Assembly (NCBI GenBank): GCA_002495735.1
Contig: DAGM01000046.1
Location: 1 to 5,569 of the forward strand
Length of the DNA stretch: 5,569 nucleotides
Reading direction: 5' to 3'
Origin: Euryarchaeota archaeon UBA54
GTDB lineage: Archaea; Thermoplasmatota; Poseidoniia; Poseidoniales; Thalassarchaeaceae
Below the pieces are notes generated by a model. It saw only the letters and a list, made by a program, of their open reading frames with translations, ran no database searches and was not told the origin of the DNA. Positions 1-5,352 of the stretch are shown piece by piece; position 1 is the first letter of the stretch, and each line of letters begins with the position of its first letter. The position numbers and the translations under genes are program-made.

Positions 1-134
1 TCTGCCAGTTGACGTCCAGCCTCCTCAGCCTCTTCCACACCCTGCTCGGAGAGGCCGATATCAGTCCAACCAGTGAAGCGATTGGAGGCATTCCAGACCG
101 ATTGGCCGTGGCGGACCAGAATGAGTCTGGCCAT
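1..134 (-). CDS. gpmA: 2,3-bisphosphoglycerate-dependent phosphoglycerate mutase, N-terminal part (gene runs off left edge)
   Basis: This is the first 44 codons of a histidine-phosphatase-superfamily protein; the rest lies outside the window. The N-terminus reads [15 protein letters not shown], with the family RHG motif at residues 8-10, so His9 would be the phosphorylated catalytic histidine. The segment [15 protein letters not shown] (residues 18-32) contains the RFTGW signature of cofactor-dependent phosphoglycerate mutases, which separates them from generic histidine phosphatases. Family members interconvert 3- and 2-phosphoglycerate in cytoplasmic glycolysis and gluconeogenesis and are usually about 230-250 residues long. 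The ATG at 134-132 lies 9 bases after the TAG of the channel gene, with GGGTG five bases before it, so the two are probably co-transcribed and the start is well supported. Many archaea use the unrelated cofactor-independent enzyme, though dPGM is known in some Thermoplasmatota and haloarchaea. The missing C-terminus means intactness cannot be judged. Confidence 0.9.
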   Translation of the reverse strand, partial: MARLILVRHGQSVWNASNRFTGWTDIGLSEQGVEEAEEAGRQLA

Positions 135-139
135 GTCTG

Positions 140-144
140 CACCC
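140..144 (-). promoter_or_regulatory. Probable ribosome-binding site for the phosphoglycerate mutase gene
   Basis: On the minus strand GGGTG lies five bases before the ATG at 134-132 and overlaps the last base of the upstream TAG stop codon. It partly matches the GGAGGTG complement of the 16S 3' end. The placement suggests translation restarts directly after the channel gene ends. The match is moderate, not strong. Confidence 0.45.
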
Positions 145-1241
145 TACATCTGGGCCCGGCGCCGCGGCTCGTGGAAAACCAAACCGCTCTCGTTGCCCCT
201 AGCCCGAGCCATCAGCAAAATGTCCTCGGTGAACTCCCTCTGGGTCCTTCCAGAGGAAGCACAGTAGAAGTTGGTTGAAACCGTAATCTTCGATGGAAGA
301 GTCTCAGTGACGCGAACCCACGAGTCCTCGCGCTTGGTAGATCTAGGATCTGCAATCACCTGCTCGCAGAGGGATTCACAGAACTGACGGAGCTGGGCAG
401 CATCGCTATCCTCCTCAAAATCGAAACGCGGGCGAATCCTACGGAATCTTCGGTGACTGAAGTTTTCAACCGGGGAGTTGGTGATGTTGGAGTTGGGGAT
501 TGTAATCATCGTGTCTGCCCCCGTCCTCAGCATGGTGGTGCGCAGGCCGATGGTGACGACCTCGCCCTCGGCATCCTCGACGACAATCCAGTCACCGACA
601 TTGAACGGCTGGTCGATGATTATCGAAATAGCCCCGAAGACGTTCGCCACAGAGTCCTTCGCTGCAAGTGCCAGAGCCAGGCCAGTGATTCCAAGACCTG
701 CGATGAGGCCGTTGAGGTTGACCCCGAACAGTCCTGCTATCACGAAGAACCCGACCACTACCACAGCGAGTCGCCCTATTGACTCGGCAACGCTAGCCAG
801 CGAGCGGCGAGCCGCCATATCGTCTCCCTCGACCACGATGAAAGCATCGAGGTAGTCGACCAATCGGTATGCTGTCAGAAGCACGAGTAGAATGAATCCT
901 GCCCATGAGATTACCTCTACAGTGTCTATCAGATCGGCGTCCCAAACGGGTGCTGCGTTCACGTACTCTCCCATTTCGTCTGTAGCGGAGAGCCAATCCA
1001 GTGAGAGCCACATTACAAAGAATACGACCATCCACCTAAGTGACTTGGGAGGAAGCACATTCTCGCTGCTTATCCTTTCAATTTTGGAGAATACATCCAT
1101 CAGCCGCGGGAAGATCATCCGTCTGGAGAGTATTCCAGCTGCCATACTGAGTGCAGCACAAGCGATTACAACAACCAGAGTCCCTGTTGAGAATCCACCA
1201 ATTGTGGCATCGCAACACATGAAATTATCGAGTCTGTCCAT
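144..1241 (-). CDS. MscS-family mechanosensitive ion channel
   Basis: A 365-residue membrane protein of the small-conductance mechanosensitive channel family, which opens under membrane tension to release ions and solutes during hypo-osmotic shock. Predicted membrane segments are about 18-38, 68-84, 109-127, 157-175 and a pore helix at 177-196. E. coli MscS has 286 residues and three helices, so this is an N-terminally enlarged form with two extra helices. The pore helix has the Gly/Ala-rich pattern GLIAGLGITGLALALAAKD. It is followed by the conserved beta-domain entry DQPFNVGDWIVV (210-221), then RTGADTMITIPN (239-250) and a C-terminal alpha/beta region ending in GLVFHEPR (353-360), like the GISFPYP end of E. 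coli MscS. I chose ATG 1241-1239 because the open frame upstream encodes an implausible Arg-rich stretch and would overlap the divergent gene. No good Shine-Dalgarno precedes this ATG, so a leaderless transcript is possible. The phosphoglycerate mutase gene follows after 9 bases. Gating and ion selectivity cannot be read from the sequence. Confidence 0.93.
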   Translation of the reverse strand: MDRLDNFMCCDATIGGFSTGTLVVVIACAALSMAAGILSRRMIFPRLMDVFSKIERISSENVLPPKSLRWMVVFFVMWLSLDWLSATDEMGEYVNAAPVWDADLIDTVEVISWAGFILLVLLTAYRLVDYLDAFIVVEGDDMAARRSLASVAESIGRLAVVVVGFFVIAGLFGVNLNGLIAGLGITGLALALAAKDSVANVFGAISIIIDQPFNVGDWIVVEDAEGEVVTIGLRTTMLRTGADTMITIPNSNITNSPVENFSHRRFRRIRPRFDFEEDSDAAQLRQFCESLCEQVIADPRSTKREDSWVRVTETLPSKITVSTNFYCASSGRTQREFTEDILLMARARGNESGLVFHEPRRRAQM

Positions 1242-1327
1242 GGTGCGGCCGAGGTCGCCCCCCTCAAAAGGCTGGCGGCGACGACGCCTTCGATAGAATG
1301 TCCGCGGATGAGCTTGGCAGGTACCCC

Positions 1328-1342
1328 CGGTCCTATGGACCG
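1328..1342. repeat. Perfect 6-3-6 inverted repeat, possible operator
   Basis: CGGTCC, TAT, GGACCG forms a perfect dyad in the middle of the divergent intergenic region. A related sequence, CCGTCCCTATGGTC, occurs at 1363-1376 and shares the CTATGG core exactly 36 bp downstream. Paired dyads between divergent genes often bind a dimeric regulator, but no regulator gene is in the window and a 12-base dyad can arise by chance. Confidence 0.35.
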
Positions 1343-1379
1343 CTTCTCCGAGGGATTGAATACCGTCCCTATGGTCGCA

Positions 1380-1385
1380 GAGGTG
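1380..1385 (+). promoter_or_regulatory. Ribosome-binding site that sets the carboxypeptidase start at 1391
   Basis: GAGGTG ends five bases before ATG 1391 and matches the GGAGGTG complement of the 16S 3' end at six consecutive bases. The alternative in-frame ATG at 1298 has nothing comparable upstream. This is the main reason to annotate the shorter protein. Confidence 0.7.
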
Positions 1386-1390
1386 TTCAG

Positions 1391-1522
1391 ATGTCCCCAA
1401 GAGACGCCACACGTGCCGAGCAAGCAGAAGCGCGCTCCCGCCGAGTTCCTTTGACAGCAATGCTCCTACCATTCCTGCTGTCCATGCTCTCTCCAGTGGC
1501 ACTAGCACCAATCTCTACAGCC
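1391..1522 (+). other. Signal peptide of the carboxypeptidase
   Basis: The first 44 codons encode a polar, Arg-rich n-region (residues 1-23), a hydrophobic core from Met24 to Ala39 (MLLPFLLSML then SPVALA) and a c-region ending in STA before Gln45, which fits signal peptidase I. An alternative site after Ala39 is less likely because Pro would follow it. No twin-arginine motif and no lipobox cysteine are present, so Sec export is inferred. Confidence 0.75.
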
Positions 1523-3559
1523 CAAGAAACTGGCCCAGGAGTTTCTCCAGAGGATATCTGGTCAGTTGAATATGCAAACCAGATCTTCCCTTGGGGACCA
1601 CATGGCGATTTCGATCAACTCCAATTCCGGTCCTATCATGACTACTTCTCTATGAAGGAGAGGATGCAGACTTTGGCTGCGTACCATCCTGATTTTCTGC
1701 AATTCCACGAGGGACTATTGGGTGGCGTGAACGCACGCGGCGACGAGATGACCTCCGACGAATACGAGGGCTGGTTCTACAATCATCCAAGCCCATGGAT
1801 CAAAATTACCGGCAATGTACAGGGAGGGGAATTCAATGATTTCGTCGGCGATGACGGAAACTACGCAGACCGACCCGACGTGATGTTGGTGGGAAACCAC
1901 CATGCTAGGGAGTGGATGTCTTACGAAGTCCCCATGTTCTTTCTAGAGACAATCGCCTTCTATTATGGCAAGGCAGGCATTGACAACGATGGAGATGGGA
2001 AAATCGATGAGGACGGCTGGGACGGCATTGACAATGACGGCGATTGCTGGCTGTTGAACGCAACCAATCAAGATAGCAATGGCGACGGCCAGCCCTGCGG
2101 TCCGGGAGATCTAGGGGTGGACGAGGATTTCAGCGAGCAGTTCATCACTGATCTTGTCAACACCCGCGAGATATACCTCATCCCCATGCTGAATGTAGAT
2201 GGGAACAGATACGACCGAGAGGAGTATTGCGGTGAGACCGCATGGGAGAACTGCAGGACTTCGGGATGGAGGAAAAATCTACGCGACAACACCCATACAG
2301 GCAGCACGCCAATCCCAGATATCGATGAAGAGGTTGATGAGGGGTGCGACGGAGTAGATCTGAATCGAAACTTTCAGTTCGAGTGGGGAGCTCCGCTTGG
2401 CGCCACCGGACCTCTTTTCCCCGGTTTCTGCTATGCTGGAGGCCCTAACAACGACGTCTACAACGGACCTGTGAACTACGAAGACAACGATGGCGACGGC
2501 CTAGTCAATGAGGACCACGTGGATGGGAAGGACGACGATGGAGATGGCCAGACCGATGAGGACTGGATGGGGGGCAACTCTGAGCCAGAGACGAAGTTCA
2601 TCCAGGACATGACGGAGATGAACGACGACGACCTAGACGGCGCCTCTGACTTCAAGGCAACACTGACATGGCACTCTTATTCGGAGTTAGTGCTGTGGCC
2701 ATGGGGGCACTGCACTAACTGCTACACCCCAGATGATGAATACCTCGTATACCACGGCAACATGATGGGACAAATGACAGACTATGCTCCTATGCAGTCA
2801 TCCGATCTTTACCCTACCACTGGCGATTTCTGCGACTGGCACTACGGAGTCCACAATTCATACTGCTACACCATCGAAATCGGGAACGCCTTCCACGAGC
2901 TTCCCGGGGATATCGCGCACATCGCGGTGCGAAACATCGGAGTCGCATTCTACATGACGGAGATTGCCGATGACCCCAGATACCGCGCCATCGTAGGAAT
3001 AGAGAACACCACTGCTCGACAATGGCTTGCTGACCCTGCCAATGTAACGGTCCCGGCCAAAGGAGACATTCCAATCGGGCTTTGCCTCGATCCCGCATTC
3101 CCATTCACTCCGGACATAAACAAAACCCACTTGATGTGGCGATTCGTAGAGCCGACCAGACAGCAGAACGAATTCGGACCCACTGAATGGGTGGATGTGC
3201 CCTGGAAGATGTCAGGGTTCTCAGAGTCGGAGGATATGTGCAGTTTGCTGGACGGCTCGAACGGAACCCTGCTCCATAGTTACATCCCACACCCCGATAC
3301 CTTGGCTGGAAAAATCCAGTACAAGGCGATGTTAGGGACGGTCAATGGCGCCTTCCCGTTCTCCTACCCTTCTCTAGATGAAGGAGGGAACTACTACGAG
3401 TTAGGAATACCCTACAGGGCTTCATTCGGCTCAACCATTTTGGCAGTGATGATGTTCCTAGTGATAGCGAGCTTCGTCTGGGGCGGCCTCGGCTACACCT
3501 TACGCGCCATGTTCGATGACGAACGCGGCGTAATCGGTTTGCCGGAGGATGGCGGATGA
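1391..3559 (+). CDS. Exported, membrane-anchored zinc carboxypeptidase (peptidase family M14) with aspartate-rich repeat insertions
   Basis: A 722-residue metallocarboxypeptidase expected to remove C-terminal residues from peptides outside the cell. Residues 1-44 are a signal peptide with Arg17-Arg18, a hydrophobic core at about 24-39 and likely cleavage at STA|Q. The M14 domain runs from about 82 to 530. Zinc ligands are His171 and Glu174 in HHAREW, and His428 in the HSY motif. Substrate-binding residues are Arg294 (WRKN) and Asn325-Arg326 (GVDLNRNF). Tyr474 (LYPTTGD) and the catalytic base Glu496 (YTIEIG) complete the site, so the enzyme looks active. The TIEIG and HSYSE contexts resemble the carboxypeptidase T branch. 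Aspartate-rich calcium-type repeats are inserted at about 195-246 and 363-392, making the domain longer than the usual roughly 300 residues. Twelve cysteines, all in the exported part, suggest disulfides. Residues about 531-674 are an unrecognised, probably beta-rich domain with several N-X-T sequons. A helix at about 681-704 anchors the C-terminus, leaving a short acidic tail inside. No N-terminal prodomain is evident. The stop overlaps the transporter start by ATGA. An in-frame ATG at 1298 would add 31 residues and spoil the signal peptide. Confidence 0.93.
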   Translation: MSPRDATRAEQAEARSRRVPLTAMLLPFLLSMLSPVALAPISTAQETGPGVSPEDIWSVEYANQIFPWGPHGDFDQLQFRSYHDYFSMKERMQTLAAYHPDFLQFHEGLLGGVNARGDEMTSDEYEGWFYNHPSPWIKITGNVQGGEFNDFVGDDGNYADRPDVMLVGNHHAREWMSYEVPMFFLETIAFYYGKAGIDNDGDGKIDEDGWDGIDNDGDCWLLNATNQDSNGDGQPCGPGDLGVDEDFSEQFITDLVNTREIYLIPMLNVDGNRYDREEYCGETAWENCRTSGWRKNLRDNTHTGSTPIPDIDEEVDEGCDGVDLNRNFQFEWGAPLGATGPLFPGFCYAGGPNNDVYNGPVNYEDNDGDGLVNEDHVDGKDDDGDGQTDEDWMGGNSEPETKFIQDMTEMNDDDLDGASDFKATLTWHSYSELVLWPWGHCTNCYTPDDEYLVYHGNMMGQMTDYAPMQSSDLYPTTGDFCDWHYGVHNSYCYTIEIGNAFHELPGDIAHIAVRNIGVAFYMTEIADDPRYRAIVGIENTTARQWLADPANVTVPAKGDIPIGLCLDPAFPFTPDINKTHLMWRFVEPTRQQNEFGPTEWVDVPWKMSGFSESEDMCSLLDGSNGTLLHSYIPHPDTLAGKIQYKAMLGTVNGAFPFSYPSLDEGGNYYELGIPYRASFGSTILAVMMFLVIASFVWGGLGYTLRAMFDDERGVIGLPEDGG
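1973..2128 (+). repeat. First aspartate-rich calcium-type repeat insertion in the M14 domain
   Basis: Residues 195-246 of the 722-residue protein contain GIDNDGDGKIDEDG, then GIDNDGDCW, then DSNGDGQPCG and GVDED. These DxDxDG loops resemble thrombospondin type-3 and EF-hand-like calcium sites. The block lies between the zinc motif HHAREW (170-175) and the substrate-binding WRKN (293-296), inside the catalytic domain. The two IDNDGD copies use different third codon positions (AAC GAT GGA versus AAT GAC GGC), so they are repeats at protein level, not a recent DNA duplication. Calcium binding is inferred from the motif. Confidence 0.75.
2477..2566 (+). repeat. Second aspartate-rich calcium-type repeat insertion in the M14 domain
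   Basis: Residues 363-392 contain YEDNDGDGLVNEDHVDG followed by KDDDGDGQTDEDW, two further DxDGDG loops of the same type as the first block. They lie between the NRN motif (325-327) and the third zinc ligand His428. A shorter related stretch, MNDDDLDGASD, follows at 2618-2650 just before the HSY strand. Confidence 0.75.
3431..3502 (+). other. C-terminal transmembrane anchor of the carboxypeptidase
   Basis: Codons 681-704 encode a hydrophobic stretch beginning STILAVMMFLVIASF, followed by Arg and a short acidic tail. With the N-terminal signal peptide this predicts a type I topology: catalytic domain outside, tail in the cytoplasm. It implies the enzyme is held at the cell surface and not released. 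Confidence 0.8.
3544..3548 (+). promoter_or_regulatory. Ribosome-binding site for the NSS transporter, inside the end of the peptidase gene
   Basis: A perfect GGAGG lies seven bases before ATG 3556, within the final codons of the upstream gene. Together with the ATGA overlap at 3556-3559 it fixes the transporter start and predicts coupled translation of the two proteins. Confidence 0.75.
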
Positions 3560-5352
3560 ACTCGGAGGAACCCTCGTCTGACCAGTTCAGTGGCCGAATG
3601 GGACTAATCTTCGCCACCATCGGTGCCGCCATAGGAACCGGTAACATCTGGCGCTTCCCTAGGATGGTAGGTGCCAACGGCGGTGGCTCGTTCCTAGTCC
3701 CCTGGCTGATTTTCCTTTTTCTCTGGTCCATTCCACTAATCATAGCCGAGTTCGCCCTTGGGAAGAGGAGCAGGACTGGCACAGTGGGTACTTTCAGGTT
3801 ATTCGCCGGTAACAACTTCGCTTGGATGGGGCTCTGGACAGCATGGATCTCCACTGCCATCGGGTTCTACTACGCCGTCGTAACAGGGTGGTGCCTGAAC
3901 TACTTCCAGTCTGCCGTTAGGGGCGGTCTCGGAAGCAAGGTAGACACAGTAGAGGTCTGGAATTCATTCCTACAATCATGGGAGCAGGTGGTATTCTTCC
4001 AACTCATAGCGGTATTGATCACCATGGCTGCAATTTGGAGGGGCGCCAAGGCGATTGAGAAGGTCAATGTCATTCTGATGGTATCGCTGTTCGTACTGCT
4101 CTTCTCCGCCTTGTTCCTCGCCTTCGTGATGGACTTCGAAGATGGAACCCTCGACGGCTTTGTCTACATGTTCAGCATCCAGCCTGAGTACCTCATGGAG
4201 CCAGAGACCTGGATCAATGGACTCTCACAATCAGCGTGGTCCTGCTCAGCTGGAATGGGCATGGCTATCACTTACTCGGTATACATGAGAAAGGACGAGG
4301 ACACGACTCTCAATGCTGCCACCATGTGCCTCGCTAACAACAGCATAAGCATCATCGCGGGACTGACTGTCATGATGGCGGTATTCGCAGTGGTGGACGA
4401 CCCCCTGAGCGCCGTGGGAGCTGGTAGTTCTGCAATCACATTCCTAGTTCTGCCCGAGGTCTTCGCGCAGGCACCCGGGGGTAGCGTGGTACAACTCATC
4501 ATGGTCACCGTATTCTTCCTCGCACTTTCATTCGCAGCACTCACCTCGATGATATCCACAGTGGAGCTCTGCGTCAGGAACTTCGTCGACCACGGAGTGG
4601 ACAGATCACAGGCAGTGGGATTCACGGCTGTCTCGATATTCCTCTTCGGTCTGCCCAGCGCTATGTTGTGGATTCGCATGGACTCGGCAACTGGAGTAGC
4701 ATTCCCGCAGTTCCTCGAAGTCCAGGATCACATCTGGGGCTACGGCCTGATGTTCAGCGGACTCTTCATCGCCTACAGCATCTGGAAGTACGGATGGAGC
4801 AGGTACAAGGTGTGGCAGGCCGAGAACGACATCAGTGACTTCAGCATCCGTGACTATCTAGACAACGGAGTCTCCTCGTTCCGTGACGATTTCATTAACA
4901 CGGGTGACAACGACTGGTGGATAGGCCGCTGGTGGGACTACATCATGTATCTGGGCTTCCCACTGATGTTCGCAGTACTGATGATATCCTACTTTGTCGA
5001 CCTGCTAGTCAATGTCCACGACCCGTGGAACCCCTCGAACCCCCATGGGATCTCGATTATTCTCCTATTCTGGGGGATAACCGCATCCCTTTTTATCGGA
5101 CTCAACAGGTACGTCTTGGTTAATCGTGTAACCTCTATGAATGGATCTTTATGGCCACAGAATTGGGACTTAGAACCACGTCCACTTTACAGGAACGTGC
5201 CCGAGGGAGCGGATGCACCAATTGACATGTTGCCAGGGGGCGACGATCCGTTTGTCGTGCAGGCTGGCGAAGCACTTCCTGACACATTTGTCGACGAGTA
5301 TGGCGAGACCCAAAGCCATTCGACGGCAACTGTTGAAGCAGAACTCGTATGA
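3556..5352 (+). CDS. Sodium-dependent neurotransmitter/amino-acid symporter (NSS/SNF family, LeuT fold)
   Basis: A 598-residue membrane transporter of the family that couples Na+ entry to uptake of amino acids or related amines. Twelve helices are predicted, at about 17-37, 45-67, 89-116, 147-162, 167-192, 221-245, 256-280, 309-341, 353-373, 393-411, 457-485 and 499-522. TM1 carries the signature GTGNIWRFP (27-35), with the unwound break and Na+ ligands Ala25 and Asn30. TM8 has AALTS (327-331), aligning with LeuT Ala351, Thr354 and Ser355 of the Na2 site. TM3 Tyr106 aligns with gate residue Tyr108, and TM6 reads WSCSAGMG before TYSVYMRKDED. LeuT Glu290 is replaced by Ser265, a residue typical of chloride-dependent members. 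The last ~75 residues form a hydrophilic, acidic tail of unknown role. The gene overlaps the peptidase upstream and the epimerase downstream by ATGA, so it is probably in one operon with both. The substrate cannot be read from sequence; an amino acid released by the peptidase is a reasonable inference. Confidence 0.94.
   Translation: MNSEEPSSDQFSGRMGLIFATIGAAIGTGNIWRFPRMVGANGGGSFLVPWLIFLFLWSIPLIIAEFALGKRSRTGTVGTFRLFAGNNFAWMGLWTAWISTAIGFYYAVVTGWCLNYFQSAVRGGLGSKVDTVEVWNSFLQSWEQVVFFQLIAVLITMAAIWRGAKAIEKVNVILMVSLFVLLFSALFLAFVMDFEDGTLDGFVYMFSIQPEYLMEPETWINGLSQSAWSCSAGMGMAITYSVYMRKDEDTTLNAATMCLANNSISIIAGLTVMMAVFAVVDDPLSAVGAGSSAITFLVLPEVFAQAPGGSVVQLIMVTVFFLALSFAALTSMISTVELCVRNFVDHGVDRSQAVGFTAVSIFLFGLPSAMLWIRMDSATGVAFPQFLEVQDHIWGYGLMFSGLFIAYSIWKYGWSRYKVWQAENDISDFSIRDYLDNGVSSFRDDFINTGDNDWWIGRWWDYIMYLGFPLMFAVLMISYFVDLLVNVHDPWNPSNPHGISIILLFWGITASLFIGLNRYVLVNRVTSMNGSLWPQNWDLEPRPLYRNVPEGADAPIDMLPGGDDPFVVQAGEALPDTFVDEYGETQSHSTATVEAELV

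Larger units (their letters stand above)
1242..1390. promoter_or_regulatory. Divergent intergenic region, presumed to hold both promoters
   Basis: This 149-bp gap separates the leftward channel/mutase unit from the rightward peptidase/transporter unit, so promoters for both should lie here. No strong archaeal TATA box (TTTAWATA-like) or bacterial -35/-10 pair is visible. On the minus strand CTTTTGA near 1266-1272 sits about 27 bases before the channel ATG, where a TATA element would lie for a leaderless transcript, but the match is poor. TTGAATAC at 1356-1363 is an equally weak rightward candidate. The region also holds the inverted repeat at 1328-1342 and the ribosome-binding site at 1380-1385. 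The function of the region is inferred from layout. Confidence 0.5.

Noticed and set aside
9..278. Plus-strand open frame of 89 residues at the left end
   Set aside because: It is antisense to the phosphoglycerate mutase and the end of the channel gene, both of which have clear family motifs. Its translation is low-complexity and unrecognisable.
1298..1390. ATG at 1298 as the carboxypeptidase start, adding 31 residues
   Set aside because: No ribosome-binding site precedes it, the added residues would bury the signal peptide, and GAGGTG sits five bases before ATG 1391.
1242..1511. In-frame 90-residue upstream extension of the MscS channel on the minus strand (ATG at 1511)
   Set aside because: It would overlap the divergent peptidase's signal-peptide region, encodes an Arg-rich stretch (six Arg in a row) unlike a channel N-terminus, and the natural membrane-protein start MDRLDNF lies at 1241.
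1973..2566. DNA-level tandem repeat or recent duplication in the peptidase gene
   Set aside because: The similarity is in the protein only; codons differ at third positions between copies, so this is not a recent nucleotide duplication or a repeat-array artefact.
4272..4679. Minus-strand open frame of 135 residues inside the transporter gene
   Set aside because: It is antisense to transmembrane helices 6-9 of a well-supported gene and its translation shows no family features.
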